A stretch of DNA of 64,000 bases, from positions 186,001 to 250,000 of the forward strand of contig NZ_AP022608.1 in the NCBI RefSeq assembly GCF_010728925.1, in the 5' to 3' direction. Below, one piece after another: positions 46,664 through 55,996 of this stretch. The stretch is from Mycolicibacterium gadium (GTDB lineage Bacteria; Actinomycetota; Actinomycetes; Mycobacteriales; Mycobacteriaceae). The position numbers and the translations under genes are program-made. The notes under the pieces are model-generated. The model was not told where the DNA came from. It saw only the letters and a program-made list of their open reading frames with translations, and did no database searches. Within the stretch, counting starts at the first letter, position 1; every line of letters begins with the position of its first letter.

Positions 46664-48783
46664 CCCTTGCGCCCAATGAAGACCCGTATCTGGTTCCGCC
46701 ACCCACACCGCACAGCCCAGTCGTCCTGGCCGATCGCGCTGGTGATCTCAACACCCACATCAGCGGCCACTACCGGGACATGGTGTGGTCGCTGGCGCCG
46801 CTGACCAACAATCCGAGCGCACACAAGTCGGCAGTCCATTGGAAGAACGCGCCGCAGGAGCTGCGCGAGGAACTGCGGTTGGTGGCCTGGACCATGATCA
46901 ATGGGCAGCTGCGGCCGAGTTTTCTCGCCGAACGCAGGACCGCTCTGCGTTCACGACTGAGTGCCGCCGCCATGAACGTAACGATATTGGAGTGGTTCAA
47001 ACTCGCCCGATGGCTCGCGGAGCGCGGCATCGAAACACTCGCCGACTGCGATGACAGCACCTGGGAGTTTTTCAGCAAGCACGTGCTGGCCCGAGGATAC
47101 GCGAGCCGCGACATCGTCCGTTCGGTGCTCGCAGCCCTGACACGCTTGTGGGCGTTCGATCAACTGTCCGCATGCCCGGTGGGTGTCCGACGACCACCCT
47201 GGGACAGCAAGGGGATCGACGACTATCTGCCCGCCGAAAGCGCAACCGGCGGAGAGAACGCTACCGAACCACTGTCGGAACAGACCCTCGGTCCGCTGCT
47301 GATCTGGGCGATGCGTGTCGTGGACGACTTCGCCGACGACATCCTCGCGGCATGGACGCAGTGGCGAAACCTGAAGGCCCAAGCCAAGACGAACACGTCC
47401 ACGCCACAAGGAGCGACCGCGGTCCGGGCATACTTCGACAGGTTGATCAGCGAGGATCTGCCCCTGCCCGCCACGGTCAACGCTGGCCGCGCCGGCGTAG
47501 CCATCACGTACGTGGCCGCGCTGACCGGAGCCTCGACGCGGCAGGTCCAACAACAGAACGAACGCCTGGGACTGACGGAAGCCGCAGTGTCGCGCCCCGG
47601 GCCTTGTCCGCTCGACATAACCGTGAAGGGTCGCCTCGCCGGAGAACTGTGGCGCGACAGGCTCGACTTCAACGAAACACCCTCGCTCGTACGCCATCTC
47701 GGTACGGCGGCGTTCATAGTGTGTGCGTATCTGACCGGGATGCGCATCGGGGAGATTCTCGGCCTGCGATCAGGGTGCTGCCCAGATCCCGCGCCCGACG
47801 CCACCGGGTTGGTGAGCCGTCACCTGATTCGCAGCCACCAATACAAGACAGCAACCGATGAAGACGGCAACCACCACTCCGCAGGCGTCGAACGCGAGGT
47901 CCCGTGGGTCGCGATCACCCCAGTCGTCAATGCCATCCGTGTCCTCGAACGGATGGTGCCCGCCGGGGCACTGCTGTTCGACCACAACACCCACGACCTC
48001 TTCAATCGGCCGGACACTGGCTCCCTCAAATCCCAAGGACTGCGAACCAGAATCGAAGATTTCGTGACTTTTGCGAACGCCGAGGCCGCTAGCCACCACC
48101 GCTCCAGTGAGGTAGTCCCTGCCGACCCCCACGGACCGATCGGGATCGGTCGATTCCGCCGAAGCCTGGCCTGGCACATCGCCCGAAGACCGAACGGCCT
48201 GGTCGCGCTCGCTATTCAATACGGCCACATGCGCACGATCGTCACCGAAGGCTACGCAGCCCGCGGCCGCGGCGGCATCCATGAACTCGTCGACATCGAA
48301 ACCGCCCGTGCCGTCGCCGACACCGCCGCCAAGCTGCGCGACGATCTCGACGCCGGTAGCGGTGTGTCCGGTCCAGCAGCGCGTCGGGCCATCCAATCAG
48401 CCATAACTGCGGCCCGATTCGAGGGGGTGACGATCACCGCCCGCACGGCCCGTCTGCTGCTCGCCAACGAGCAGGCTGTGCTCTACGACAACCCACAGGC
48501 TCTGTTGCTGTGCCACTACAAGCGGGAGCGCGCTCTGTGTCATCGCGACGGCGCCAAGGACACGCCCAGCCTCGACCGGTGCATTCCTAGCTGTGGCAAC
48601 GCTATCCGCACCGACGAGCACGCCACCGCACTTCGCCGCCGAGCCGACACGCTCGACGACCAGGCCGCCCACACGCCAGGGCCGCTCGGTGATCGGCTTC
48701 GCGCGACCGCCGCCAAGCTCCGCAACCACGCCGACACACACGACAAAACCCGGATCACTCTCAAGGATGAGGACATTGAATGA
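46660..48783 (+). CDS. Transposon recombinase, third of the trio (tyrosine recombinase)
   Basis: 707 residues, starting in an ATGA overlap. The catalytic domain shows AYLTGMRIGEILGLR (Arg), IGIGRFRRSLAWHIARRPNG (box-II-like Arg) and IQYGHMRTIVTEGYAARG (His, Tyr). After it comes a Cys-rich segment (LLCHYKRERALCHRD, CIPSCGNAI) and a helical C-terminus. It is longer than TnpB of Tn554 (about 630), but its place in the operon corresponds. Confidence 0.8.
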   Translation: MTLAPNEDPYLVPPPTPHSPVVLADRAGDLNTHISGHYRDMVWSLAPLTNNPSAHKSAVHWKNAPQELREELRLVAWTMINGQLRPSFLAERRTALRSRLSAAAMNVTILEWFKLARWLAERGIETLADCDDSTWEFFSKHVLARGYASRDIVRSVLAALTRLWAFDQLSACPVGVRRPPWDSKGIDDYLPAESATGGENATEPLSEQTLGPLLIWAMRVVDDFADDILAAWTQWRNLKAQAKTNTSTPQGATAVRAYFDRLISEDLPLPATVNAGRAGVAITYVAALTGASTRQVQQQNERLGLTEAAVSRPGPCPLDITVKGRLAGELWRDRLDFNETPSLVRHLGTAAFIVCAYLTGMRIGEILGLRSGCCPDPAPDATGLVSRHLIRSHQYKTATDEDGNHHSAGVEREVPWVAITPVVNAIRVLERMVPAGALLFDHNTHDLFNRPDTGSLKSQGLRTRIEDFVTFANAEAASHHRSSEVVPADPHGPIGIGRFRRSLAWHIARRPNGLVALAIQYGHMRTIVTEGYAARGRGGIHELVDIETARAVADTAAKLRDDLDAGSGVSGPAARRAIQSAITAARFEGVTITARTARLLLANEQAVLYDNPQALLLCHYKRERALCHRDGAKDTPSLDRCIPSCGNAIRTDEHATALRRRADTLDDQAAHTPGPLGDRLRATAAKLRNHADTHDKTRITLKDEDIE

Positions 48784-49202
48784 CCCCCGCCGCCGACGAA
48801 CGCGACCAGATCCGTGCCGCTATGCAACGGATCCTCGATGGTATGCCTCAACGGTCCAACGGTGCGCTCACCGTGGTCGCACTCGCCCTGGAAGCCGACG
48901 TCCCCAGAAACGCACTGACCCAGCGCCACCCCGACCTCAAGAATGAGTTCTATGAGTCGATCGCCGAACGCGGCGCGACACTAGACATTGAATCGCAGCT
49001 ACGTGCCACTATCGCCAAGCTGAAGGCGACCATCGCTAACAAGAACCGTGAACTCGCCCAGTTCAAAACCGACTTTCCCGCACTCGTACGAGTGGTCAAC
49101 CAGCTGACGCTGGAAAACCAGCAACTCCGCGAGGCACTCGCAAATCCGCACGGCACGGTGATCCCGTTTCCCAGAACGAATCGCGACGACCGACCTCGCT
49201 AA
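48780..49202 (+). CDS. tnpC: DUF6262-like small protein (TnpC-like)
   Basis: 140 residues, coupled by ATGA to the third recombinase. Residues 20-65 resemble a short helix-turn-helix (GALTVVALALEADVPRNALTQRHPDL), followed by a coiled coil (LRATIAKLKATIANKNRELAQ and VVNQLTLENQQLREAL). Proteins of this type occur directly after the recombinase genes in Tn554-like elements and may set orientation or enhance recombination, as TnpC does. Confidence 0.78.
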   Translation: MTPAADERDQIRAAMQRILDGMPQRSNGALTVVALALEADVPRNALTQRHPDLKNEFYESIAERGATLDIESQLRATIAKLKATIANKNRELAQFKTDFPALVRVVNQLTLENQQLREALANPHGTVIPFPRTNRDDRPR

Positions 49203-49497
49203 ATCGGGGTGCTGTTCGTAGTCAGCGAGCAGGTGCGTTGGATATGCAGGTTGTGCTAGCGGTCAGTATGCAGCGCCGCGCACGGCTTACCTGTAACGCC
49301 TCAGGCCGATCGCGTTGTTTGGGTAGTTCTAGGTCTAGGCTTCGCGTTTGCTCAACTCCGGTGGGTTGCCTCCCCGACGAATTCGCTGGAATGGCACCGT
49401 CCTTCCACGCAAATCGGCTCTCCGGACTCCCGGCGGGCGGGTGACCGTAGCGCCAGCTAAGGCCACCCACACGTCCGAGTAGTCATGGTCGGGCGGA
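49203..49497. other. Gap between recombination and cargo genes
   Basis: About 295 nt. No supported gene or hairpin seen. It separates plus-strand recombinase genes from minus-strand cargo and may hold a terminator. Confidence 0.4.
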
Positions 49498-49818
49498 TCA
49501 CTCCTCGTCTTGGTCCGCCGGTTCGGTGCCCAGGACCTTCATGTCCTTGTCGAGGTGGACCTCCACGACGGTGCCGTCAGGCTTGGTGACATCGACACCG
49601 TAGGCGGCCACGCCCTCGTTAGTTTCGGTTTCTACCTCACCGGCTGCACCACCGGGTACCACCGAGGTTGCGGCGGTGCGGGCCTGCTCGGCGACTGGAC
49701 CGGTCACCTCGTGGCCGTCATCGTCGGCGAACGCGTGCCCGATGCCGATCCCGGCTGCGGCCGCAACCGCTATTGCGGCGGCGGCGGTGGTGGTGGCGAA
49801 CTTCGCCCTGCGGTTCAT
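49498..49818 (-). CDS. Secreted PepSY-like protein
   Basis: 106 residues: a signal peptide (residues 1-31, ATTTAAAAIAVAAAAGIGIG...AFA) and a single short domain ending YGVDVTKPDGTVVEVHLDKDMKVLG, the PepSY pattern. The tail is acidic (DQDEE). It is downstream of a sensor kinase on the same strand; small PepSY proteins often accompany two-component systems and may modulate the sensor. Confidence 0.75.
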   Translation of the reverse strand: MNRRAKFATTTAAAAIAVAAAAGIGIGHAFADDDGHEVTGPVAEQARTAATSVVPGGAAGEVETETNEGVAAYGVDVTKPDGTVVEVHLDKDMKVLGTEPADQDEE

Positions 49819-50102
49819 CTCGATCTCCTTGTTCGGTCGGATGGTTGCGGAGCCGAGGGTAGGGATGCCAAATGAAACGGCGATGAGAATGCGTCGCTCT
49901 TAGCTCAGCCCCATGCCCACGGAAGTATCTGCGCGCATGAGATCGATTGAGAATTCTGGTGTTCGGCATTCCGTTTGGTGGCATGCACGTCGACTGCGAG
50001 TGGCTACGGCACGGCAAGCGCTTCGGTGATAGTTTGAGTCGTCGGGGGTCGTCGAAGTGCAAGTGTTAGACGACGCGTGTGGCGGTTGCTGGTTGGCCCT
50101 GG
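49819..50102. other. Gap between kinase and PepSY genes
   Basis: 284 nt without a supported gene. A promoter for the PepSY gene is likely here, given the distance from the kinase stop, but no clear motif was seen. Confidence 0.4.
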
Positions 50103-51173
50103 TTAGCCCGACGACGTCGGAAGTGTGATGGAGATGTCGGCGCCGCCGTCGGGTTTGTTGGACGCGTGTGCCTGGCCGCCGTAGGCGGCGGCGAGGTTCG
50201 CGGCGATCGCTAGGCCGAGTCCGCTTCCTGCGCTGGTGCGGGCGGTGTCGGCGCGGGTGAATCGGTGGAATGCGACCGGCAGGAACTCGGGTGGGAATCC
50301 TGGGCCGTGGTCTTGCACGTGGATGCTGATGCTGTCGTGGTGTTCGGTTGCGGTGATGGTGATGTCGCCGCCGCCGTGGCGGGTGGCGTTGTCGAGAAGT
50401 GCGGTGAGAACCCGGCGCAGATCGTCGGCGCTGATGGCGACGCGAAGTTCGGGAGTGGCGTGCACGGTGACGTGTGCGCCGGTGGCGGCAAACCGGGCGG
50501 CGATGTCGTCGATGACCGGGAGGATGGTCGTCGTCTCGTCGCGGGTCGCCGACAGCTCGGCGTGGCTGAGCGTGAGCAAGTCGTCGGCGAGGCCGGTGAG
50601 GCGTTTGGTTTCGTCGAGTGCGGAGTGCAGCGCGGCGCGGAGTTCGTCGCTGTTGCGGGGGCGGCGTAGTGCGAGTTCGATCTCGGTGGTGAGCAGGCTG
50701 AGTGGGGTGCGCAGCTCGTGGCTGGCGTCGGCGACGAATTGCCGCTCCCGGTCGAGGGCGGTGTGCAGCCGGGCCAGCATGGTGTTGAGGGTGTCGGCGA
50801 GCCGGGCGATCTCATCATTGGTGGTCGGCATGGGCAGTCGCGTCGTGATTGTGGATGCCGCGGGTGCGGTGCTGATCGTTTCGGCTGCCGCCCGCATCCG
50901 GTCGACCGGTGCCAGGGCGGCGCGGCTGAGCCGATAGGCGGCCAGGATCGCAACCGCCAACACGGCAGGCAGGATGACGGCGAGTTCGGCGGTGAGATCG
51001 GCGGTGATGTCGTCGGTCGCTTCGCGCAGCGCGCCGGTGGGATCCCCCTCGGCGACCGCATCGCGGAACTGCAACACCGTGGCCGCACCGGCCGCGGTGA
51101 GGACGACGGCCATCACCACAGCGAAAACCAGGGTGAGGCGCCATCGAATTGGCCATCTAGCCAGAAACGCCAT
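50103..51173 (-). CDS. Two-component sensor histidine kinase
   Basis: 356 residues from the ATG at 51173 (MAFLARWPIRWRLTLVFAVV). Two membrane helices frame a short external loop (about residues 40-85), followed by a HAMP domain. The H-box is FVADASHELRTPLSLLTTEIE (His about 150), the N-box LLDNATRHGGGDI, and G boxes DHGPGFPPEF and GSGLGLAIA. It overlaps the regulator gene by 17 nt. Confidence 0.9.
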   Translation of the reverse strand: MAFLARWPIRWRLTLVFAVVMAVVLTAAGAATVLQFRDAVAEGDPTGALREATDDITADLTAELAVILPAVLAVAILAAYRLSRAALAPVDRMRAAAETISTAPAASTITTRLPMPTTNDEIARLADTLNTMLARLHTALDRERQFVADASHELRTPLSLLTTEIELALRRPRNSDELRAALHSALDETKRLTGLADDLLTLSHAELSATRDETTTILPVIDDIAARFAATGAHVTVHATPELRVAISADDLRRVLTALLDNATRHGGGDITITATEHHDSISIHVQDHGPGFPPEFLPVAFHRFTRADTARTSAGSGLGLAIAANLAAAYGGQAHASNKPDGGADISITLPTSSG

Positions 51174-51852
51174 CGCGTCCTCCGTCCTCACGCAGCCGGT
51201 AGCCGGCACCGCGGATGGTTTCCAGTGAGGTGACGCCGAACGGGCGATCGATCTTGTCACGTAGGTAACGCATGTAGACGTCGACGACGTTGGAGCGGGC
51301 CTCGAAGGCTAGGTCCCAGCAGCGTTGCAGGATCTGGGCGCGGGTGTGCACCATTCCGGGCCGGCGCATCAAGGTCTCCAAAACCGCGAATTCCTTGTTG
51401 CTCAACGAGATTTCGGTGTCGCCGCGCCAGACCCGATGGGCGGCGGGGTCCAGGTGCAGGTCCCCGACGCGCAGCTGCGGCGGACGTGGGATGGGTCCGC
51501 GTCGCGCCAGAGCACGGAGCCGGGCGAACATTTCGGCCAGCTGGAAGGGTTTGGTGAGGTAGTCATCGGCGCCGGTGTCCAGCCCATGCACCCGGTCATC
51601 GACCGCACCACGGGCGGTCAGCATCAACACCGGTGTCCACACCTGATGGTGGCGCAGCGCGGCGCACACGCCGAATCCGTCCAGGCCCGGCAGCATCACA
51701 TCGAGCACGATCACGTCGAACTCGCTGGCCTCCGCGGCGGGCAACACGTCACGGCCCTCGTCGAGCACCACGACGGTGTGGCCCTCCTCGGTGAGCGCCC
51801 GGGCCAGCAGTGCGGCCATCTTCGCTTCGTCCTCGACCACCAGCACGTGCAT
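51157..51852 (-). CDS. OmpR family response regulator
   Basis: 231 residues from the ATG at 51852 (MHVLVVEDEAKMAALLARAL). The receiver domain has acidic residues at 8-9 and the phosphoacceptor Asp51 (FDVIVLDVMLPGLDGF). A winged-helix DNA-binding domain follows (ISLSNKEFAVLETLMRRPGMVHTRAQILQRCWD). It is divergent from the lipoprotein-ABC operon across 125 nt, which it may control. Confidence 0.92.
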   Translation of the reverse strand: MHVLVVEDEAKMAALLARALTEEGHTVVVLDEGRDVLPAAEASEFDVIVLDVMLPGLDGFGVCAALRHHQVWTPVLMLTARGAVDDRVHGLDTGADDYLTKPFQLAEMFARLRALARRGPIPRPPQLRVGDLHLDPAAHRVWRGDTEISLSNKEFAVLETLMRRPGMVHTRAQILQRCWDLAFEARSNVVDVYMRYLRDKIDRPFGVTSLETIRGAGYRLREDGGRDGVSG

Positions 51853-51977
51853 GACCACCACTGTGCGACACCGGGGATGACGGGCGCGAACAATTCTCAT
51901 CGACCTTTCATCTGCGGGCACTACCGTTTGCACATGCACGCAGGCGACCCCTGACCCGTGGAGGAGGACATCCAACG

Positions 51978-52952
51978 ATGCGAACACCCAGGGCGATGGT
52001 GGGGCTGGTGGCGGTGACCGCGCTGATACTCGGCGGATGCGGCGGCGGCAACGGCGGCGGCAACGGCGGCGGCAACGGCAATGGCAACGGCGACTCCCCG
52101 GGGGTTGCAGATCCCGGCGCGGTCGCGCCGGCCGCGACCAGTGAGGCCGACTGGCAGCCGGTCGCGCAGATTCTGGGTCGGCCCGGAAAGCTCAGTGACG
52201 GCGTGTATCGGGTCGGCTTTCCCCGATCAGACCTCACGGTGGTGACTCAGGACGTGACGGTGAGACCGGCGTTGTCGCTGGGTTCGTATGCGGCGTTCGC
52301 GCGCTATCCTGACGGGTCGGCGATGGTGATGGGCGATCTGGTGGTTACCGAGACCGAGTTGCCGAACGTCATGGATGCGCTGCAGGCCAACGGCATCAGC
52401 CAAACCGCGATCCACAAACACTTGCTGGATGAGTCCCCGCCGATCTGGTGGTGTCACATCGGCGGGCACGGCGATGCGCAGGATTTGGCGCGCGGGGTGC
52501 GCGCCGCCCTCGACGTGACCGCCACGCCGCCGCCCGCGCCGGCACCCGCTGCGCCTGCTGCGGTGGATCTGGACACGGCCGCGATCGATGCCGCATTGGG
52601 CCGTGAGGGCAGCGTGGACGGCGGGGTCTACAAGTTCTCGGTGCCGCGCCGTGAGGAGATCACCGAGACCGGGATGGTGCTGCGGCCGCCGATGGGTGTG
52701 ACCACCGCCATCGGCTTTCAACCCGTGGGTGGTGGGCGCGCCGCCGTCAATGGCGACTTCGTCATGACGGCCGGCGAGGTGCAAAACGTGCTCAAGGCGC
52801 TCCGCGCCGGCGGCATTACCGTGGTGTCGCTGCACAACCATGCGCTCGAGGACCAGCCGCGCTTGTTCTATACCCATTTCTGGGCCACTGACGACGCGGT
52901 CGCGCTGGCCAGAACGCTGCGCACCGCGCTGGACGCCACCGCAGTCAAGTGA
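51978..52952 (+). CDS. LppY/LpqO-type lipoprotein (DUF1259, duplicated)
   Basis: 324 residues, ATG behind GGAGGAGGACATCC. Lipobox LILGGC gives an acylated Cys near residue 19, then a GGGN repeat linker. Two copies of the DUF1259 domain follow (about 50-175 and 195-320), each ending with an IHKHLL/LHNHAL histidine motif and the second with YTHFWATDDAVALARTLR. Function of the family is unknown. First gene of an operon with the next four. Confidence 0.82.
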   Translation: MRTPRAMVGLVAVTALILGGCGGGNGGGNGGGNGNGNGDSPGVADPGAVAPAATSEADWQPVAQILGRPGKLSDGVYRVGFPRSDLTVVTQDVTVRPALSLGSYAAFARYPDGSAMVMGDLVVTETELPNVMDALQANGISQTAIHKHLLDESPPIWWCHIGGHGDAQDLARGVRAALDVTATPPPAPAPAAPAAVDLDTAAIDAALGREGSVDGGVYKFSVPRREEITETGMVLRPPMGVTTAIGFQPVGGGRAAVNGDFVMTAGEVQNVLKALRAGGITVVSLHNHALEDQPRLFYTHFWATDDAVALARTLRTALDATAVK

Positions 52953-53755
52953 GGAGAAGCCTGAGAGTGGGCGTGTACCGCATCGCCGTAGCGATGCTGT
53001 CGGTCGCCACCCTTCTCGCTGGCTGCGGCGCGACCCGCGAGCAGGGGCCGCCGACGGTCGCCGACAGCGAGGGTGCGCGCGCCGATCAGCGCGACCGCAG
53101 CGAGGGCGTACCCGACGGCGAGCCGGTGACGATCGACTTCGAAGGTGAGCGTGAGGGCGGCGGGGCCAGCGAGTTCGAGCCGCTGCTTGGGCAGTGGGTT
53201 ATCCGTCAGGATCCCTCGTCGCTGGCCGGGCCTACCGTGTATGCGCAGACGAGCACGCAGGACATCAAGCCACCGGACACCGGCGCGGAGCGGCTGTTCG
53301 GCAAGGACTACCAGGAGTACCTGGACCAGATCGGCGCGTATCAGGTGTTCCCGTCGACGGCCTACTCCGGTGGCGCCTACCGAGATTTCGAGGCGTCGGT
53401 CTACCTCAAGCCCATCTCGGGTGAGGTCGATCAATCCGGGGGGCTGATCTTTCGTGTCGTGAGCCCCAAGGACTACTACATCTGGCGTTGCAACGTGCTC
53501 GAGCAGAACTGCGAGCTGTACGTCTACGAAAACGGGGAGCGTCGGTCGGTTTTCCAGGCCGACGTCCCGCTCGAAGTCGGGCAGTGGCGCCAGATCCGGG
53601 TTGTCGCCGAGGGCAACCGGATCCGCGGTTTCCTCGACGAGCGTGAGCTGATGGACGACGAGTTCGGCGACACCTCCACCCGGGGCCGGGTCGGGTTGTG
53701 GACCAAGGCCGATGCGATTACCAACTTCGATGGGTTTCAGGTCGAGCCCAGGTGA
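52949..53755 (+). CDS. Lipoprotein with concanavalin-like (DUF1080-type) domain
   Basis: 268 residues, GTG start in a GTGA overlap. Lipobox TLLAGC near residue 26. The remainder (about 60-265) is beta-rich, with YRDFEASVYLKPISGEVDQSGGLIFR, DYYIWRCNVLEQNC and GRVGLWTKADAITNFDGFQ resembling jelly-roll domains that bind carbohydrate. The protein is linked to an ABC exporter, so an envelope role is likely. Confidence 0.7.
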   Translation: MRRSLRVGVYRIAVAMLSVATLLAGCGATREQGPPTVADSEGARADQRDRSEGVPDGEPVTIDFEGEREGGGASEFEPLLGQWVIRQDPSSLAGPTVYAQTSTQDIKPPDTGAERLFGKDYQEYLDQIGAYQVFPSTAYSGGAYRDFEASVYLKPISGEVDQSGGLIFRVVSPKDYYIWRCNVLEQNCELYVYENGERRSVFQADVPLEVGQWRQIRVVAEGNRIRGFLDERELMDDEFGDTSTRGRVGLWTKADAITNFDGFQVEPR

Positions 53756-54678
53756 CGATCGTCGCGCGGAGGCTCTCGCGCCGTTTCGGCGAGCGAGACG
53801 CGGTTGAGGGTTTGACCTTTGAGGCCGACCGCGGCGAGGTGCTTGGACTGCTCGGCCCCAACGGTGCTGGCAAGACGACCACCATGCGCATGCTCGTCAC
53901 CACGCTGACGCCGAGCGCGGGAACGGCCCAGGTGGCGGGCTTCGACGTGCGGACCTCGCCGCTGCGGGCCCGCGGGCGGGTCGGCTACCTGCCCGAGGAG
54001 GTTCCGCTGCCGCGGGAGGCGCGGGTCTGCGAGCTGGTGCGGTTCGTCGCCGATGCGCATGGCCTTAGCCGTACCGAGCGGCAGGCCACGGCTGGCGATC
54101 TGCTTGCGCGCGTCGGGCTTGCGGGCAGCGAGCGCAGGCTGGTCGGCACCCTCTCGCGTGGCCAGCGCCAACGGCTCGGACTGGCGCTCGCGCTGCTGCC
54201 GGACCCTCCGGTCGTCATCGTCGATGAGCCCACCGCGGGCCTCGACCCCGAACAGGTGGCCGCGGTCCGGGCGCTGATTCGCGAGCTCGGCGAGCGTAAG
54301 ACGGTGCTGCTCTCCAGCCACCAGCTCGGCGAGGTGGAGGCGCTCTGTCGGCGCGTCGTGGTGATGCGTGCCGGGCGCCGCGTGGCGTTCGAGACCCGCG
54401 ACGAACTCGCCCGTCGGCTTAAGACGCTCCCACGCGTCGTGGTACGCGTCGAGGCCCTCGACCGCGACCGTCTGATGCAGCTAGCGCGGGGGCTCGACGT
54501 CGAAGCCACCGATGGCGGACCGGCGGGCGCAACCCTGGTGCTGCGTGCCGATCCGAACGTGGCGCCCGCTATCGCCAGCGCGGTGATCGAGGCCGGGGGA
54601 CGCCTGCTGGAGTTGCGTGTCGAGGAACCAACGCTTGAGGACCTCTTCTTTCAGCTCGCTGGCGGAGACCGTAGATGA
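53752..54678 (+). CDS. ABC transporter ATP-binding protein (GldA-like)
   Basis: 308 residues from a GTG overlapping the previous stop. Walker A is GPNGAGKTTTMRML, signature LSRGQRQRLGLALAL, and Walker B VVIVDEPTAGLDPEQ. The C-terminal 90 residues follow the pattern of ABC-2 ATPases with an accessory domain. It partners the permease that follows (4-nt overlap). Confidence 0.92.
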   Translation: MTIVARRLSRRFGERDAVEGLTFEADRGEVLGLLGPNGAGKTTTMRMLVTTLTPSAGTAQVAGFDVRTSPLRARGRVGYLPEEVPLPREARVCELVRFVADAHGLSRTERQATAGDLLARVGLAGSERRLVGTLSRGQRQRLGLALALLPDPPVVIVDEPTAGLDPEQVAAVRALIRELGERKTVLLSSHQLGEVEALCRRVVVMRAGRRVAFETRDELARRLKTLPRVVVRVEALDRDRLMQLARGLDVEATDGGPAGATLVLRADPNVAPAIASAVIEAGGRLLELRVEEPTLEDLFFQLAGGDRR

Positions 54679-55445
54679 GGGGGATACGCGCGGTCGCGCG
54701 CCGCGAGTTTGTCGCGCTGCTCACCAGCGTTTCCCCGTGGTCCGCGGCGACGGCGTTTCTGCTGCTCACCGGTCTGCTGTTCTGGATCGACGCGCGCAAC
54801 TTCGCCGACTTCTCCGTCCGCGCGGGAGCCGATCCGCTCACCCGCGCCGCCCTCAACGCGACCCAGGCCGTCGTCCAGCCCGCGATCGCCACTCTCGGTG
54901 TCGTCGCAGCGTTCGTGCTGCCGCTGCTGACGATGCGCGCCGTCGCCGAGGAACGTCGGCAGGGCTCACTGGAGCTGCTGCGCGCGCTGCCGGTCTCAGA
55001 CTTCGCGCTCGCCGCCGGCAAGTACCTGGCGGCGCTGGCTGTGGCGGCGCTGATCTTGGCCGCGAGCCTCGTGCAGCCCGCCGTGCTCGCACTTGCCGCC
55101 CCGATCACGTGGTCGCAGGTTGCGGCGGGCTACCTCGGCGCTTTCCTGCTGTTCTCGGCGCTGGTTTCGGTGGGGGTCACGATCAGCGCGCTCGCACCCT
55201 CTCAGGTCGTGGCCGCCAGCGCGACGCTGGCGCTCTTCGTCGGGCTGGTCGTCGCCGACCAGGCGATCCACCCCGGCGCCACCGGCATCGCCCGCCTGAT
55301 CGCGAACCTCTCGCCGATCGCGCGCCTCGACTCGTTCTCGCGCGGGCTGGTCGAGCTCGGCTCGGTCGCCTACTACCTCGCCGCGACTCTCGCCGGGCTC
55401 ACGGCCGCCGCACTGGCCCTCGCGGCAGACAGGCGGCGCGGATGA
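54675..55445 (+). CDS. ABC-2 type permease (GldF-like)
   Basis: 256 residues with six predicted helices. The first region RGIRAVARREFVALLTSVSPW and MRAVAEERRQGSLELLRALPVSD are diagnostic of ABC-2/GldF permeases. It starts in an ATGA overlap and forms the transporter with the upstream ATPase. Confidence 0.88.
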   Translation: MRGIRAVARREFVALLTSVSPWSAATAFLLLTGLLFWIDARNFADFSVRAGADPLTRAALNATQAVVQPAIATLGVVAAFVLPLLTMRAVAEERRQGSLELLRALPVSDFALAAGKYLAALAVAALILAASLVQPAVLALAAPITWSQVAAGYLGAFLLFSALVSVGVTISALAPSQVVAASATLALFVGLVVADQAIHPGATGIARLIANLSPIARLDSFSRGLVELGSVAYYLAATLAGLTAAALALAADRRRG

Positions 55446-55996
55446 GGGTAATGCTGGTCGCGCTCATGGCGCTCGCAGCACTCGCCGCTGCGGCCGTCAC
55501 GCTCGACGACGAGCGGATCGACCTCTCCACCGGCCGCACCTTCACCCTGAGCGCTGAGACGCGGGAACTCCTTGGCCGCGTTGATGATCCGGTCACGATC
55601 GCGCTGTTCTTTGCCCGCGAACAACCCGGCTACAACCACGTCGCCGACCTCGCCCGCCGCTTCGCCGACACCGGCGACAACGTCCGGATCACCTTTCAGG
55701 ATCCAAACGGTGAGCAGGCATTCGCGCTCAACGTGGCCAGCGGCGCCGTGGTGGTCAGCACCGAAAGCGGCGGCCAGGCGGTGGTACGCATCCCCGATGA
55801 GGAAGAGCTGGCCGCCGCCCTCGCCGAGGCAAGCAGTCTGCCAGAGCCGCAAGCCACCCCTAATACCGCGCCCAGCCAGCCGCTTTACCCCACCACGCTC
55901 GGGCGGGCACTGCTGCTCTGGCTGCCCGCCGTCGCCGCGCCGGCCGTCGCCGCAATAGGCGGGCTTGCCGTCGCCTACCGGCGCCGGCGCGGCTAA
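55442..55996 (+). CDS. GldG-like auxiliary membrane protein
   Basis: 184 residues, ATGA-coupled to the permease. One N-terminal helix, an external domain (IDLSTGRTFTLSAETRELLGRVDDPVTIALFFAREQPG) matching the start of GldG/ABC-auxiliary domains, and a C-terminal helix with a RRRRG end. It is much shorter than typical GldG (over 400 residues). Confidence 0.78.
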   Translation: MRVMLVALMALAALAAAAVTLDDERIDLSTGRTFTLSAETRELLGRVDDPVTIALFFAREQPGYNHVADLARRFADTGDNVRITFQDPNGEQAFALNVASGAVVVSTESGGQAVVRIPDEEELAAALAEASSLPEPQATPNTAPSQPLYPTTLGRALLLWLPAVAAPAVAAIGGLAVAYRRRRG